Assembly: GCA_002360925.1 (NCBI GenBank)
Contig: DERN01000011.1
Location: 1-64,000, forward strand
DNA: 64,000 nucleotides
DNA from: Flavobacteriaceae bacterium UBA3339
GTDB taxonomy: Bacteria; Bacteroidota; Bacteroidia; Flavobacteriales; Flavobacteriaceae
Direction of reading: 5' to 3'
The notes beneath the pieces were generated by a model. It ran no database searches and was not told where the DNA came from. It worked only from the letters and a program-made list of their open reading frames with translations. Of this stretch, positions 35,847 to 43,042 are shown piece by piece. Positions within the stretch are counted from its first letter, which is position 1, and each line of letters starts with the position of its first letter. The position numbers and the translations under genes were made by a program.

Positions 35847-37250
35847 TTATTTAAGCAATTCATAAACAAAAGTAGGATGCCCTCTTTCTAAATTTGGTAA
35901 AGCACCTCCTGTCATTTTTATCTTATAAACATTTCCTGCGGGATCTTTCATCACATAGAAAATATCTGTTTTAAGAACAAACTGAGAAACTGGTAATCCA
36001 TCAGGTCCTGCTGTACTTGTTCCTCTCCAAGAAGAACCAATTCCTCTTTGATCGTCTATAAATTTAGATTGATCTACATTTCCTAAAGAAAAACTTTCGT
36101 AAGAAAAATCTTTTGTAGAAACACCATAAACAAATGCTCCGCCTCTACTATTATTAACAACAAAATCAGGATAAAAGTATGGTGTTGTTCCTCCAACAAT
36201 ATTTGTAAAAGTGGTAAAATTAAGATCCCATTTGTCTTTTTGAGGTTCAACTTGAACTGTCTTATTTTCTGTAAGACTAAAGAAACTAAAATTATATGCT
36301 GCGTCTTTATTGATTGTAACTTCGTTAAAAGTAGTTGCATTTAAATCGGCATATTGTAATTTATATCCATTACCATTTCTTAGGATTCTAATTTTTTTCC
36401 AACCTCTGTGAGTTCCACTATCAGCCGCTGGAGATCCTAAAGCTGGAGGAGTTGTAGAAGGATTACTTCCTAAGTTTACCAAATAAACAGAATTTTCAGC
36501 ATCATTTGCAGAGATTTCTGCAATTGCAGTTCCTGTGATATCGCCTGTAGGGTTATCAATTTGATTAACACTTCCTGATCCTTGACCGATAAGCATTGAA
36601 CTATCTTCTGAAACCACAGCTGCAAGATTATTATTTACTAAAGACTTAGCAGACATTTTTACCGAATTATTTAAAATAACTCTGAACTCGTTCCCTGAAT
36701 AAAATCCTAAATCCCAAGAAACACGTGGAACTGTAGTCATAGTACCACTACTTAAATCAATATAAACTTGATTTGGTTGAGCTGGACCACCAACTTCCGG
36801 AGCTAATGATTTTCCAGTAAGAGCAGTTTCGTTAAAGTTTAAAACCATCTTATTGTTTCCTGTAATCTCGTAATTTGTAGAAATCTTATTAATGGTAAGT
36901 TTCACATTTTTAATTTGTCCTTCGTTAGCAGGAATCAATTTATTGAATTTAAAACTTACTTTGGAAACGCCTTCATTAAAAGGAATTTCGATTTTTGTAG
37001 CCGATCCGGATGGTTCTGTAGCGTAATCTGTTCCATATTTAGCTTCGGTTTCGGTTACATTTAATGTAATAACTCCGGAAGAAGCTGTTGCTTTTGAAAA
37101 GGAAATAACAACATCAGTCACATTTTCCTTAAGGTTTACAGACGATTCTGCGAAACTCACGGCTGTTGAACCTGAATCTACTTTATCATCGTCGCTACAA
37201 GAATAAACTGCAAAAAGCAGAAATGAAAAAAATAATAATAACTTCTTCAT
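35847..37250 (-). CDS. hmuY: HmuY-family haem-binding lipoprotein
   Basis: Lipoprotein of 467 aa. The lipobox is VYSC (Cys18), and the following Ser-Asp-Asp-Asp matches the lipoprotein export signal reported for flavobacteria and Bacteroides, so it is probably surface-exposed. Residues about 30-125 look like a Calx-beta-type domain (KYGTDYATEPSG, then IPFNEG). The HmuY domain follows, with VPRVSWDLGFYSGNEFRVILNN and KWDLNFTTF. HmuY takes haem from host proteins and hands it to the TonB receptor HmuR. It starts 15 bp after the 3' fragment of that receptor gene, which is now cut off from its promoter by a mobile element. Confidence 0.85.
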   Translation of the reverse strand: MKKLLLFFSFLLFAVYSCSDDDKVDSGSTAVSFAESSVNLKENVTDVVISFSKATASSGVITLNVTETEAKYGTDYATEPSGSATKIEIPFNEGVSKVSFKFNKLIPANEGQIKNVKLTINKISTNYEITGNNKMVLNFNETALTGKSLAPEVGGPAQPNQVYIDLSSGTMTTVPRVSWDLGFYSGNEFRVILNNSVKMSAKSLVNNNLAAVVSEDSSMLIGQGSGSVNQIDNPTGDITGTAIAEISANDAENSVYLVNLGSNPSTTPPALGSPAADSGTHRGWKKIRILRNGNGYKLQYADLNATTFNEVTINKDAAYNFSFFSLTENKTVQVEPQKDKWDLNFTTFTNIVGGTTPYFYPDFVVNNSRGGAFVYGVSTKDFSYESFSLGNVDQSKFIDDQRGIGSSWRGTSTAGPDGLPVSQFVLKTDIFYVMKDPAGNVYKIKMTGGALPNLERGHPTFVYELLK

Positions 37251-37265
37251 AATATAATTAAGTAT

Positions 37266-37612
37266 TTAAAAATTAATATTGTACGTTAGTTTTAGGAAAT
37301 AAGATCGTCCGTAACCCAACATCATGTTATTTGATGTAGTTGCATGAGCTGAACCTCCGATACTTGATGCTTTTGATCTTCTTACATCGATTACATTTAA
37401 TAAATTTCGTGCACCAATCATTACTTCGAATTTCTCATCGAAAAAGCGTTTTCGAACAGAAGCATCTAACCAGTTGTAAGAATCAATTTCTGACAAAACA
37501 AATTTCGACGCATCGTTCACATCGCTTTCAAACTCCTGCACTTTTCCGTTATGTTTAAAATAGATTGTAAACTGAGTTTGGTAATCTGGGATATTGTAAC
37601 TTAAAGAAGTAT
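37266..37612 (-). pseudogene. hmuR: 3' fragment of the disrupted TonB-dependent receptor gene (hmuR-like)
   Basis: This frame encodes the last beta strands of a TonB-dependent receptor barrel. It contains NTSLSYNIPDYQTQFTIYF, FEVMIGARNLLNVIDVRR and the C-terminal YFLKLTYNINF ending in an aromatic-rich strand. The frame has no start of its own; a Met at 37541 is internal. It joins exactly in frame to the 5' fragment (41165-42971) once the element at 37621-41164 and one copy of the 8-bp duplication are removed. Together they make 718 codons including the stop. Confidence 0.93.
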
Positions 37613-37620
37613 TTAAATTA
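37613..37620. repeat. Target-site duplication, left copy
   Basis: TTAAATTA, identical to 41165-41172. Eight bp is the duplication size typical of IS1595-family elements. Confidence 0.93.
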
Positions 37621-37645
37621 GGTAACTATATACCATTTTACACTG

Positions 37646-37674
37646 AACCTCTCATTTAATTATGGGAGGTTTTT
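37646..37674 (+). terminator. Inward-facing terminator at the left end of the element
   Basis: AACCTCTC / GGGAGGTT hairpin (one G-T pair) with an ATTTAATTAT loop, followed by TTTTT. It lies 25 bp inside the left end and would stop transcription entering from outside. A matching hairpin lies inside the right end. Confidence 0.7.
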
Positions 37675-37801
37675 GTTTTTATAAACAAATTATGTTCATA
37701 AGTTTTTATTATAAATTATTAACCTATGATAGTTTTTATCTATATTTGTAATGCGTTTTAATTGAAGTTAGTTATAGATATTAAAAATATCAATAAACGC
37801 T

Positions 37802-37831
37802 TTGAATTGTTAAAATTTTATGTTAATTTTG
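37802..37831 (+). promoter_or_regulatory. Bacteroidota consensus promoter of the structured RNA unit
   Basis: TTG at 37802-37804, a 19-nt spacer, and TAATTTTG at 37824-37831: a full match to TTG-N19-TAnnTTTG. Transcription is predicted to start near 37836. Confidence 0.75.
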
Positions 37832-37835
37832 CGAT

Positions 37836-38195
37836 AAGATAAAAAATGTCCAAAATCGACCTAAATTCCGACCATGGACAAGTTCATATAAATAATGTTA
37901 ACCTTAAATAGTTTAAGTATGTATTTAATTCACCATCATCCAAATCTGTGTTCAGAGCACAGCGTTCACCGAGACGGCTTCGGAAACATTACTAACCCGT
38001 TAATACGATTTTTAAAATGGAGGCGAAACCCCAAGAGCAAAAATGGTATCAACTTAATATTGGTTCAATTGTATTCTCCACAATACTATCTGAATCAATA
38101 TCATTAGTCTTCGAAAATCACCAAACGATTTTCGATTACTTTTTAAGTATGATATAAAAAGAGGGGGCTGAGTATGAATCAGCTCCTTTTTATTA
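37836..38195 (+). ncRNA. Candidate structured non-coding RNA inside the IS1595-type element
   Basis: A transcription unit of about 360 nt with its own consensus promoter and terminator. Hairpins I can pair by eye are: TGTCCA/TGGACA (37847-37852, 37875-37880); CTGTG/CACAG (37946-37950, 37958-37962); CCGA/TCGG (37969-37972, 37980-37983); TGG-A-GG/CCCCA closing CGAAA (38018-38033); an 11-bp stem with one G-U pair (38057-38067 with 38091-38101) enclosing GTATT/AATAC; and a perfect 9-bp TCGAAAATC/GATTTTCGA (38111-38119, 38127-38135). Short frames exist (21 aa at 37846-37911, 70 aa at 37895-38107, 46 aa at 38017-38157) but overlap the stems and each other. I recognise no known RNA family. Confidence 0.55.
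38155..38195. terminator. Terminator shared by the RNA unit and the transposase operon
   Basis: Imperfect stem AAAAAGAGGGGGCTGA / TCAGCTCCTTTTT with T-runs on both strands. It separates the plus-strand RNA unit from the convergent minus-strand transposase operon. Confidence 0.75.
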
Positions 38196-38264
38196 CATTG
38201 CAAAGTTAATTTTAACTTTTGACTTAAATAAGTGTTATTTGAATTTTAACATTTATTTAACATT

Positions 38265-38492
38265 TTATTTTTTCTTGCTGAAATTCAAAGCTTTATTGAT
38301 ATTCTTATCAAACTTTGTGTAGCTCTCGATATTTTCTGCTACTACATAAAGACCATCATTTCTTTCAATACCTTTGTTTTTGTCAGTTTTTACTTCTTTG
38401 TATTTCTTTTTAACATCGTCCCACTTGAAATACTTTTGATTGTCTTCTTCAATGTAAGGTATGTTATCATTTATCAATTTTTCTTCATTCAT
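38265..38492 (-). CDS. Small lysine-rich protein downstream of the transposase, unknown
   Basis: Charged protein of 75 aa (19 Lys, many Asp/Glu), starting MNEEKLINDNIPYIEEDNQ and ending NKALNFSKKK. Its ATG lies 1 bp after the transposase stop codon (TAAAATG), so it is translationally coupled to the transposase. A TTG start 9 bp upstream is also possible. No domain is recognised. It may assist transposition or be a separate passenger. Confidence 0.65.
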   Translation of the reverse strand: MNEEKLINDNIPYIEEDNQKYFKWDDVKKKYKEVKTDKNKGIERNDGLYVVAENIESYTKFDKNINKALNFSKKK

Positions 38493-38493
38493 T

Positions 38494-39417
38494 TTAAGCA
38501 ATTAATCTGTTATACGTTGTTCTCACATTAGAGTTCAAAAGTAACCAATTAAATTTATCTGCTTCTGTTAAATCACGTGTATTGTATCTGTACACAAATT
38601 CATCTACATAATATTGAAGATGTTTTTTAGATACGTGGTTATACATTCCTTTTGAGGAATTTTTAAATATTTTCCACGCCCCCTCAATTGTATTTGAGTG
38701 TATTGTGTTATCCTCAATGTTTACATATTCTTTCTTTGCGTGGTTAACAATACTGTGGTTATAGTCAGTTTTTAATTTACTGTATGCGTGCCATTCATCA
38801 GTTATTACTTTTGAATCTTTCTTTATAAAGGTTTTAATATGAGGTTCAATCTCTTTTCTTTGAGTATTAGTTACTACAATTGCCGTGAGTTTTCCTCCTC
38901 TTTGTAGCATTCCTAAAACAGGTACTTTATCTTTAAAAGAACGACCTTGGCATCTTTCAACCTTTTTGTCTTTATGGCGGTTTTTGTTAAGCCCTCCATA
39001 AAACGTCTCATCACATTCAACAATTCCTTCTAATTCGTTATTATTCTCAATTTCAAAACATGCTCTAATACGTTGAAGCATAAACCAAGCTGTCTTTTGT
39101 GTAATGTTTAAATCCCTACTCAGTTGAATTGAACTTATTCCTTTCTTATGACATGTTATTAACCATATTGCTAAGAACCATTTTTGTAAGCTTATTTTAG
39201 TTCCTTCAAACATAGTACCTGTCATTACATTAAAATACTTCCCTGTATTTTTACATCGGTATCTATTATTCTTGCATTTGTAAACTTTTGATGTTTCATC
39301 AAATGGACTTATAGGTGCATCATCCCAACGAATTTGTTCTAAATACTTAATACATTTTTCTTGAGTAGAAAATGTTGTAATTAAGTCAATTACTGATGTG
39401 ATATTAGTATTAAACAT
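38494..39417 (-). CDS. IS1595-family transposase
   Basis: DDE-type transposase of 307 aa. Catalytic candidates are D136 (GIVECDETFYGG), D207 (VITDEWHAY) and the N242/E245 cluster with K249 (HSNTIEGAWKIFK), the layout of the IS1595/ISXO2 group. A helix-turn-helix-like part (ISSIQLSRDLNITQKTAWFML) precedes the core. The N-terminal zinc ribbon keeps only the second Cys pair (CKNNRYRCKN); where the first pair is expected the sequence reads WDDAPISP. It lies 57 bp downstream of an XRE regulator on the same strand. It is full length with no frameshift, so probably active. Confidence 0.92.
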   Translation of the reverse strand: MFNTNITSVIDLITTFSTQEKCIKYLEQIRWDDAPISPFDETSKVYKCKNNRYRCKNTGKYFNVMTGTMFEGTKISLQKWFLAIWLITCHKKGISSIQLSRDLNITQKTAWFMLQRIRACFEIENNNELEGIVECDETFYGGLNKNRHKDKKVERCQGRSFKDKVPVLGMLQRGGKLTAIVVTNTQRKEIEPHIKTFIKKDSKVITDEWHAYSKLKTDYNHSIVNHAKKEYVNIEDNTIHSNTIEGAWKIFKNSSKGMYNHVSKKHLQYYVDEFVYRYNTRDLTEADKFNWLLLNSNVRTTYNRLIA

Positions 39418-39474
39418 AAACAGATGAATTTACTATAAGTTACGAAAAATATTCGAGATTTGCAAATATTTGAA

Positions 39475-39855
39475 CTACAAATTACCGTATCTACTTCTAT
39501 ATTCGTTTAATTCTTTTTCAGTTATATCTAACAGTTTTTCTAGCAAGCGTATTTTGTCTTCATACAAAGCTTTTATATCTCCGTCTTCTACCTTTATAGT
39601 TACACTACCGTTGTTACTACCTTTTACGTTATTAAAACTGTTGAAGTATTTTTGTGAATCAAAAGCTAGAAGTTCTTCTACTTCCACTTCAAGAATCTTA
39701 GAAATGTCAGCAAGCTTAGAATAGGAAAGTTTAGTTCCCCCGCTTTCAATCTTAGAATACCCCGCTTGAGTAATCCCTAATCTTTCAGCCATATATTCCT
39801 GAGTGAAATTCTTCATTTCTCTAACACTTCGAATTTTCTCTTCTATTGTTTTCAT
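39475..39855 (-). CDS. XRE-family transcriptional regulator of the element
   Basis: Protein of 126 aa with an N-terminal Cro/C1-type helix-turn-helix (about 5-62: FTQEYMAERLGITQAGYSKIE), a short low-complexity linker (NGSVTIKVEDG), and a coiled C-terminus (YEDKIRLLEKLLDITEKELNEY) for dimerisation. It is the first gene of a minus-strand unit with the transposase 57 bp downstream, and divergent from the lipoprotein passenger gene. It probably controls both. A palindrome at 39869-39887 between its -7 element and start is a candidate operator. Confidence 0.85.
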   Translation of the reverse strand: MKTIEEKIRSVREMKNFTQEYMAERLGITQAGYSKIESGGTKLSYSKLADISKILEVEVEELLAFDSQKYFNSFNNVKGSNNGSVTIKVEDGDIKALYEDKIRLLEKLLDITEKELNEYRSRYGNL

Positions 39856-39868
39856 AAATTATAACTTT

Positions 39869-39887
39869 TAGTAATGTAATATAACTA
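39869..39887. promoter_or_regulatory. Candidate operator for the XRE regulator
   Basis: Imperfect palindrome beginning TAGT and ending ACTA (19 nt). It lies immediately downstream of the minus-strand -7 element and upstream of the XRE start codon, where a repressor would block transcription. Confidence 0.35.
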
Positions 39888-39895
39888 CAAATATA
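39888..39895 (-). promoter_or_regulatory. -7 element of the XRE regulator gene
   Basis: On the minus strand TATATTTG, a perfect TAnnTTTG match 33 bp upstream of the start codon. No good -33 TTG is seen at the usual spacing. Confidence 0.5.
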
Positions 39896-39946
39896 ATAAA
39901 AAACAACTGAGATTGATTTAATTATGCAACATAAATATTTTACATT

Positions 39947-40369
39947 ATGAAAAAAATACTACTTATGGCAAGTGCTATTGTTATTGCAATTTCTTGCTCT
40001 TCTTCTGATGATAATTCAGATAATGGTTCAAGTAACAGTTCAAAAATTACTCCGCCTGCTTGGATTCAAGGCACTTGGGTTGATAAAGATGCTTATGAAG
40101 TATCAGGAATGAAATTAGGTTATGTATTTAAAGTTGATGATGTTTGTACTTTAAGTACTTCAACTGAGAGTTGTTGGAAAGAAATTATTGACCAATCAAA
40201 CAGCACACCTAATTATCCGTACCCTGTAAAGGTAGAGCAAAAAATATCTGACATTGAGTATAAGTGTTCAATCACTCACGCTTCTCAAACTATTCATTAC
40301 AATTTTCAAAAAGTTAGTTCTAATACAATTAAAAACATTGATAATGGAGCTATTTATACTAAAATGTAA
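39947..40369 (+). CDS. Passenger lipoprotein, unknown function
   Basis: Lipoprotein of 140 aa with lipobox AISC (Cys17), followed by SSSDDNSDNGSSNSS, an acidic Ser-rich tether of the kind seen on exported flavobacterial lipoproteins. The body (PPAWIQGTWVDKDAYEVSG, then YVFKVDDVCTL) looks like a small beta-barrel with a lipocalin-like 'GTW' start and three Cys. It is the first gene of a plus-strand cargo pair inside the element, with the next gene 3 bp after its stop. Confidence 0.75.
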   Translation: MKKILLMASAIVIAISCSSSDDNSDNGSSNSSKITPPAWIQGTWVDKDAYEVSGMKLGYVFKVDDVCTLSTSTESCWKEIIDQSNSTPNYPYPVKVEQKISDIEYKCSITHASQTIHYNFQKVSSNTIKNIDNGAIYTKM

Positions 40370-40372
40370 AAC

Positions 40373-40747
40373 ATGAAACAAATATTTTATATCGCTCTAT
40401 TATTCGTTAGTTACAACACATCAGCTTATTCGCAGTCTCGTCAATATAATGATTATATACAGCCTGTCAATACTCAATTAGTTAGAGAAGTCCTAGCTAA
40501 AAAACAAACAAACTATAATAGAAACGCTGAAAAAGTTCAATCTAAAATTGACAATATAGAAAAGCTACTTCAAAAACTCTATAAAACTAAAGGTAGTTAT
40601 TTAACTAAAAATCAAAAAGAATATATTGATTCAATTTATAAATATGTTAATAACTTATCCAAAGAATCAATTGCTGATAATTATGGAATTATTCAAATTT
40701 TAAGAACTTTAAACGGTGTCGAAGAAACTCTTTTTGATTGGTTGTAA
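40373..40747 (+). CDS. Passenger secreted helical protein, unknown function
   Basis: Protein of 124 aa with a cleavable signal peptide (MKQIFYIALLFVSYNTSAYSQ). The mature part is Lys/Asn-rich and probably helical, with KVQSKIDNIEKLLQKLY forming a coiled segment. It follows the passenger lipoprotein by 3 bp, so the two are likely co-expressed and may interact at the envelope. Composition is more AT- and Lys/Asn-rich than chromosomal neighbours. No family is recognised. Confidence 0.7.
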   Translation: MKQIFYIALLFVSYNTSAYSQSRQYNDYIQPVNTQLVREVLAKKQTNYNRNAEKVQSKIDNIEKLLQKLYKTKGSYLTKNQKEYIDSIYKYVNNLSKESIADNYGIIQILRTLNGVEETLFDWL

Positions 40748-40784
40748 TTATTACTATATTTAGGAAATTTAAAAACAATTAGTT

Positions 40785-40997
40785 ATGACACTCGAAGAAT
40801 TAAAGGATTTGAATACAAGTATTGCTATTATTGGAATAAAAATTAACGCTTTAAAATTAACGTTAACCGAGGAACAATTGAAAGTATACAATAATTCAAT
40901 TATTGAACAGTTAGAAAAATTTGAACCTATCCTACAGGGATTATACCAAGAGAATCCTTCAAGAATTTCTGAATTGGTTGAAGCTTGTAAGAATTAA
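40785..40997 (+). CDS. Passenger small cytosolic protein, unknown function
   Basis: Small acidic protein of 70 aa, MTLEELKDLNTSIAIIGIK at the start, predicted to be two or three helices (INALKLTLTEEQLKVYNNSIIEQLEKF). No signal peptide. It lies 37 bp after the secreted passenger gene. Its 3' third overlaps a possible minus-strand frame. Confidence 0.6.
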   Translation: MTLEELKDLNTSIAIIGIKINALKLTLTEEQLKVYNNSIIEQLEKFEPILQGLYQENPSRISELVEACKN

Positions 40998-41082
40998 CTT
41001 CCTGTAAAACCTGTTTTATTTCTGCATCCGAAAGCTTTAGTAATGCCTCTTTTGCTTGATTTAAAATCTGTGTATTATTCAT
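40927..41082 (-). CDS. Possible 51-aa passenger protein near the right end
   Basis: Minus-strand frame starting MNNTQILNQAKEALLKLSDA, continuing EIKQVLQEVNS, and ending LGIIPVG. The first 30 residues have the pattern of an amphipathic helix. It overlaps the 70-aa gene tail to tail by 71 bp. It may be real or chance; the N-terminal composition is gene-like. Confidence 0.35.
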   Translation of the reverse strand: MNNTQILNQAKEALLKLSDAEIKQVLQEVNSYKLQPIQKFLKDSLGIIPVG

Positions 41083-41096
41083 ATCCATTTAAAATT

Positions 41097-41124
41097 AAAA
41101 ACCACTCTAATTAAAGGGTGGTTT
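41097..41124 (-). terminator. Inward-facing terminator at the right end of the element
   Basis: On the minus strand AAACCACCCT / AGAGTGGTTTTT with a TTAATT loop. It resembles the left-end hairpin in sequence and position, and would stop read-in from the receptor promoter. It can also end plus-strand cargo transcripts. Confidence 0.7.
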
Positions 41125-41159
41125 ATTGTTAATGTTTGTTTGTGTATTATTGTATATAG

Positions 41160-42971
41160 TTACCTTAAATTAAATGTGTATAAAAATTTATCGTCCGAAG
41201 TAGTTTTAAGTTCTCCTGTATCGATTTGTTGAGAAATACCAATTAAAGCCAAACCAACAGAAAAATCCCATTTTCTGAATGAAATACGATTATCTGATGA
41301 AAGATTCCACATTTTATAATCGTCTATGTTTACAAATTTATATTCTTGACTTGGTTTAGCTTTTATTAAAACATTACTGATTTTATCGGTCACAAACATC
41401 AATCCTGAAGTAAAACCGTTGTACAAACTTATTCCCGATTTAAATGATGTGTACTTTTTAATGTTTGCTTCGGTATAAAAACTATGTTCGGGCACAAGAT
41501 TCGGATTTCCTTGTATATTGTGATTTGAGTCGACAAAATAAGTGTACAACTCACTAAAGTTTGGAGTTCTATATGAAACACTTGAAGATAAACGAGCTTC
41601 AATTCCTTTATCAAATAAATAACGACCGGCTAATGAATAAGATTGTTGATCATCAAATTTTGATTGAAAAGAATATCTAAATCCAGGTTTTATTAAAAGA
41701 CGATCTGTTAAGTTAATTTCAGCCAATACAAAAAAGTCATAATTCTCCATTCTTTTATTTACATTCACTTTATCCTGATCATCATTTTTAAACATTCCGG
41801 ATTCGGCGTTTGCAAAACTATCTTCGTTCACTAATTCATATCCTAATTGAAAATCGAACTTTTTATTTTTAGTAAAATTGGTAATGGTTCCTGTTGAATA
41901 CAATACTTCGTTAGAATGATAGACTTCACTTTTATTGTTTAACTCTTCTTTACTCAACATATAATAATCGAATTTTTCTAGTTCACGTTTCTGAGTTTGA
42001 TATGAAGCTGAAACATTAAAAATTAGATCGTTGAATATTTTTCCATAGTAATTTAAATGATGAAAAATTCGATTGGTTGGATAACGTTTATCGTTAGAAA
42101 AATAGGTGTCCGGAAAAGGATAATTGCTTAAAGGACGCACAATTGGATTATAATATTCTACTGTTTCATTAAAGTAATCGAACTTATAAAAAATTCGGGT
42201 TTCGCCTTTTTGATATCCTAAGGTTACATTAGTAGCTAATTGCTCTTTAGGTTGCCAATCTGCACCTCTCATTTTATCATCTAAAGTATGATCTCTACCT
42301 TTTTTATCATTAAAAAAACCTTTTAAATCGTTTCTGTTTGCTCCTAAAGAAACATACCAATTATTTAAAAAGTTATGCGAAATTTTTAAGTTCTGAATAT
42401 GTCTTCCTTTATCAAAAAAAGCGAATTCTTTACCAACGGTTTCTTCTTGTAAACTTGTCGAAATTTCCCAAGCGTATTTTGAATTTTTCTTTGTTATAAT
42501 ATTTAGAATTCCGCTTACAGCATTGGCTCCGTGCGTAACGCCCATTGCGCCTTCAATAATTTCTATTCGTTCAACATTATCCAGATTAATCTGCGCTAAA
42601 TCCACATTATTTCCCAAACCTGTATCACTAACAACCGGAATATTATCAATTAGAATTTTAAAATATTGAGAATCTAATCCAAAGAGCGATACCGAAGATT
42701 TTCCTGTCTGCGAATTGGGCATAACTGTAATATTTAAATATTGATTTAATACATCTCCCAAATTATTAGCAGCCAAATTCCGAATATCTTCTTTTGTGAT
42801 TATTCTTACATTTTGAACAGACTTTTTTATCGATTGTGGTTCAAACTGCCCTGTAATTACAATTTCTTCCATTATTGTATTTTCATTTGCAATTGCGAGC
42901 GAATCAACTTGAGCTTGCGCTACGAATCCATTTGCACATAACGCTGAAAAAAACAGATGCTTGGTTTTCAT
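41160..42971 (-). pseudogene. hmuR: 5' fragment of the disrupted TonB-dependent haem receptor gene (hmuR-like)
   Basis: N-terminal 603 codons of an outer-membrane TonB-dependent receptor. A signal peptide (MKTKHLFFSALCANGFVAQAQ) is followed by the plug domain (about 30-160: MEEIVITGQFEPQSIK, then NVERIEIIEGAMGVTHGANA) and most of the barrel. The reading frame leaves the gene at 41165, reads two codons in the element end, and stops at 41160. It lacks the last 115 residues of the barrel, including the C-terminal aromatic strand recognised by the outer-membrane insertion machinery, so it is probably non-functional. Adjacent hmuY and the haem importer imply a haem receptor. Confidence 0.93.
41165..41172. 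repeat. Target-site duplication, right copy
   Basis: TTAAATTA, identical to 37613-37620. Joining the flanks with a single copy keeps the receptor frame open. Confidence 0.93.
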
Positions 42972-42995
42972 TATTTTTATTTATTCTAAATTAAT
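42971..42995. repeat. 25-bp direct repeat, copy 1 (candidate operator)
   Basis: TTATTTTTATTTATTCTAAA plus TTAAT. Identical to 43017-43041, 46 bp away. It begins at the first base of the receptor start codon and covers the receptor's predicted 5' leader. Confidence 0.8.
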
Positions 42996-43004
42996 ACAAC
43001 AATA

Positions 43005-43012
43005 CAAATGTA
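43005..43012 (-). promoter_or_regulatory. -7 element of the hmuR-like gene
   Basis: On the minus strand TACATTTG, a perfect TAnnTTTG match 34 bp upstream of the receptor start codon. Confidence 0.55.
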
Positions 43013-43016
43013 AATG

Positions 43017-43041
43017 TTATTTTTATTTATTCTAAATTAAT
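43017..43041. repeat. 25-bp direct repeat, copy 2 (candidate operator)
   Basis: Identical to 42971-42995. It directly abuts the -33 element of the importer operon promoter and covers the spacer/-33 area of the divergent receptor promoter. The inner TCTAAAT is a plausible half-site for a Fur-type iron regulator; that link is inferred. Confidence 0.75.
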
Positions 43042-43042
43042 T

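Larger units (their letters stand above)
37621..41164. mobile_element. IS1595-type element with passenger genes, inserted in the haem receptor gene
   Basis: A 3,544-bp element. The left end reads GGTAACTATATACCATTTTA and the right end, read inward on the minus strand, GGTAACTATATACAATAATA. The ends match at 20 of the first 23 positions, including the first 13. The element is flanked by an exact 8-bp duplication, TTAAATTA. It carries a transposase (38494-39417), a following small protein, an XRE regulator, three plus-strand genes with a lipoprotein and a secreted protein among them, a small minus-strand frame near the right end, and a structured transcription unit near the left end. IS1595-family elements with passenger genes are known; I do not recognise this set. 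Confidence 0.93.

Noticed and set aside
37266..37541. Independent 91-aa gene
   Set aside because: It is the C-terminal barrel end of the interrupted TonB receptor, and the frame is open upstream to the insertion point.
37895..38107. A 70-codon plus-strand frame (MLTLNSLSMYLIHHHPNLCS...) as a gene
   Set aside because: It overlaps other short frames (21 and 46 codons) and several clear hairpins, has no gene-like composition, and its start lies inside the 21-codon frame. A structured RNA explains the region better.
37836..38195. Retron or OMEGA-type guide RNA
   Set aside because: No reverse transcriptase, TnpB, IscB or HNH gene lies in the element or nearby, so neither label has support.
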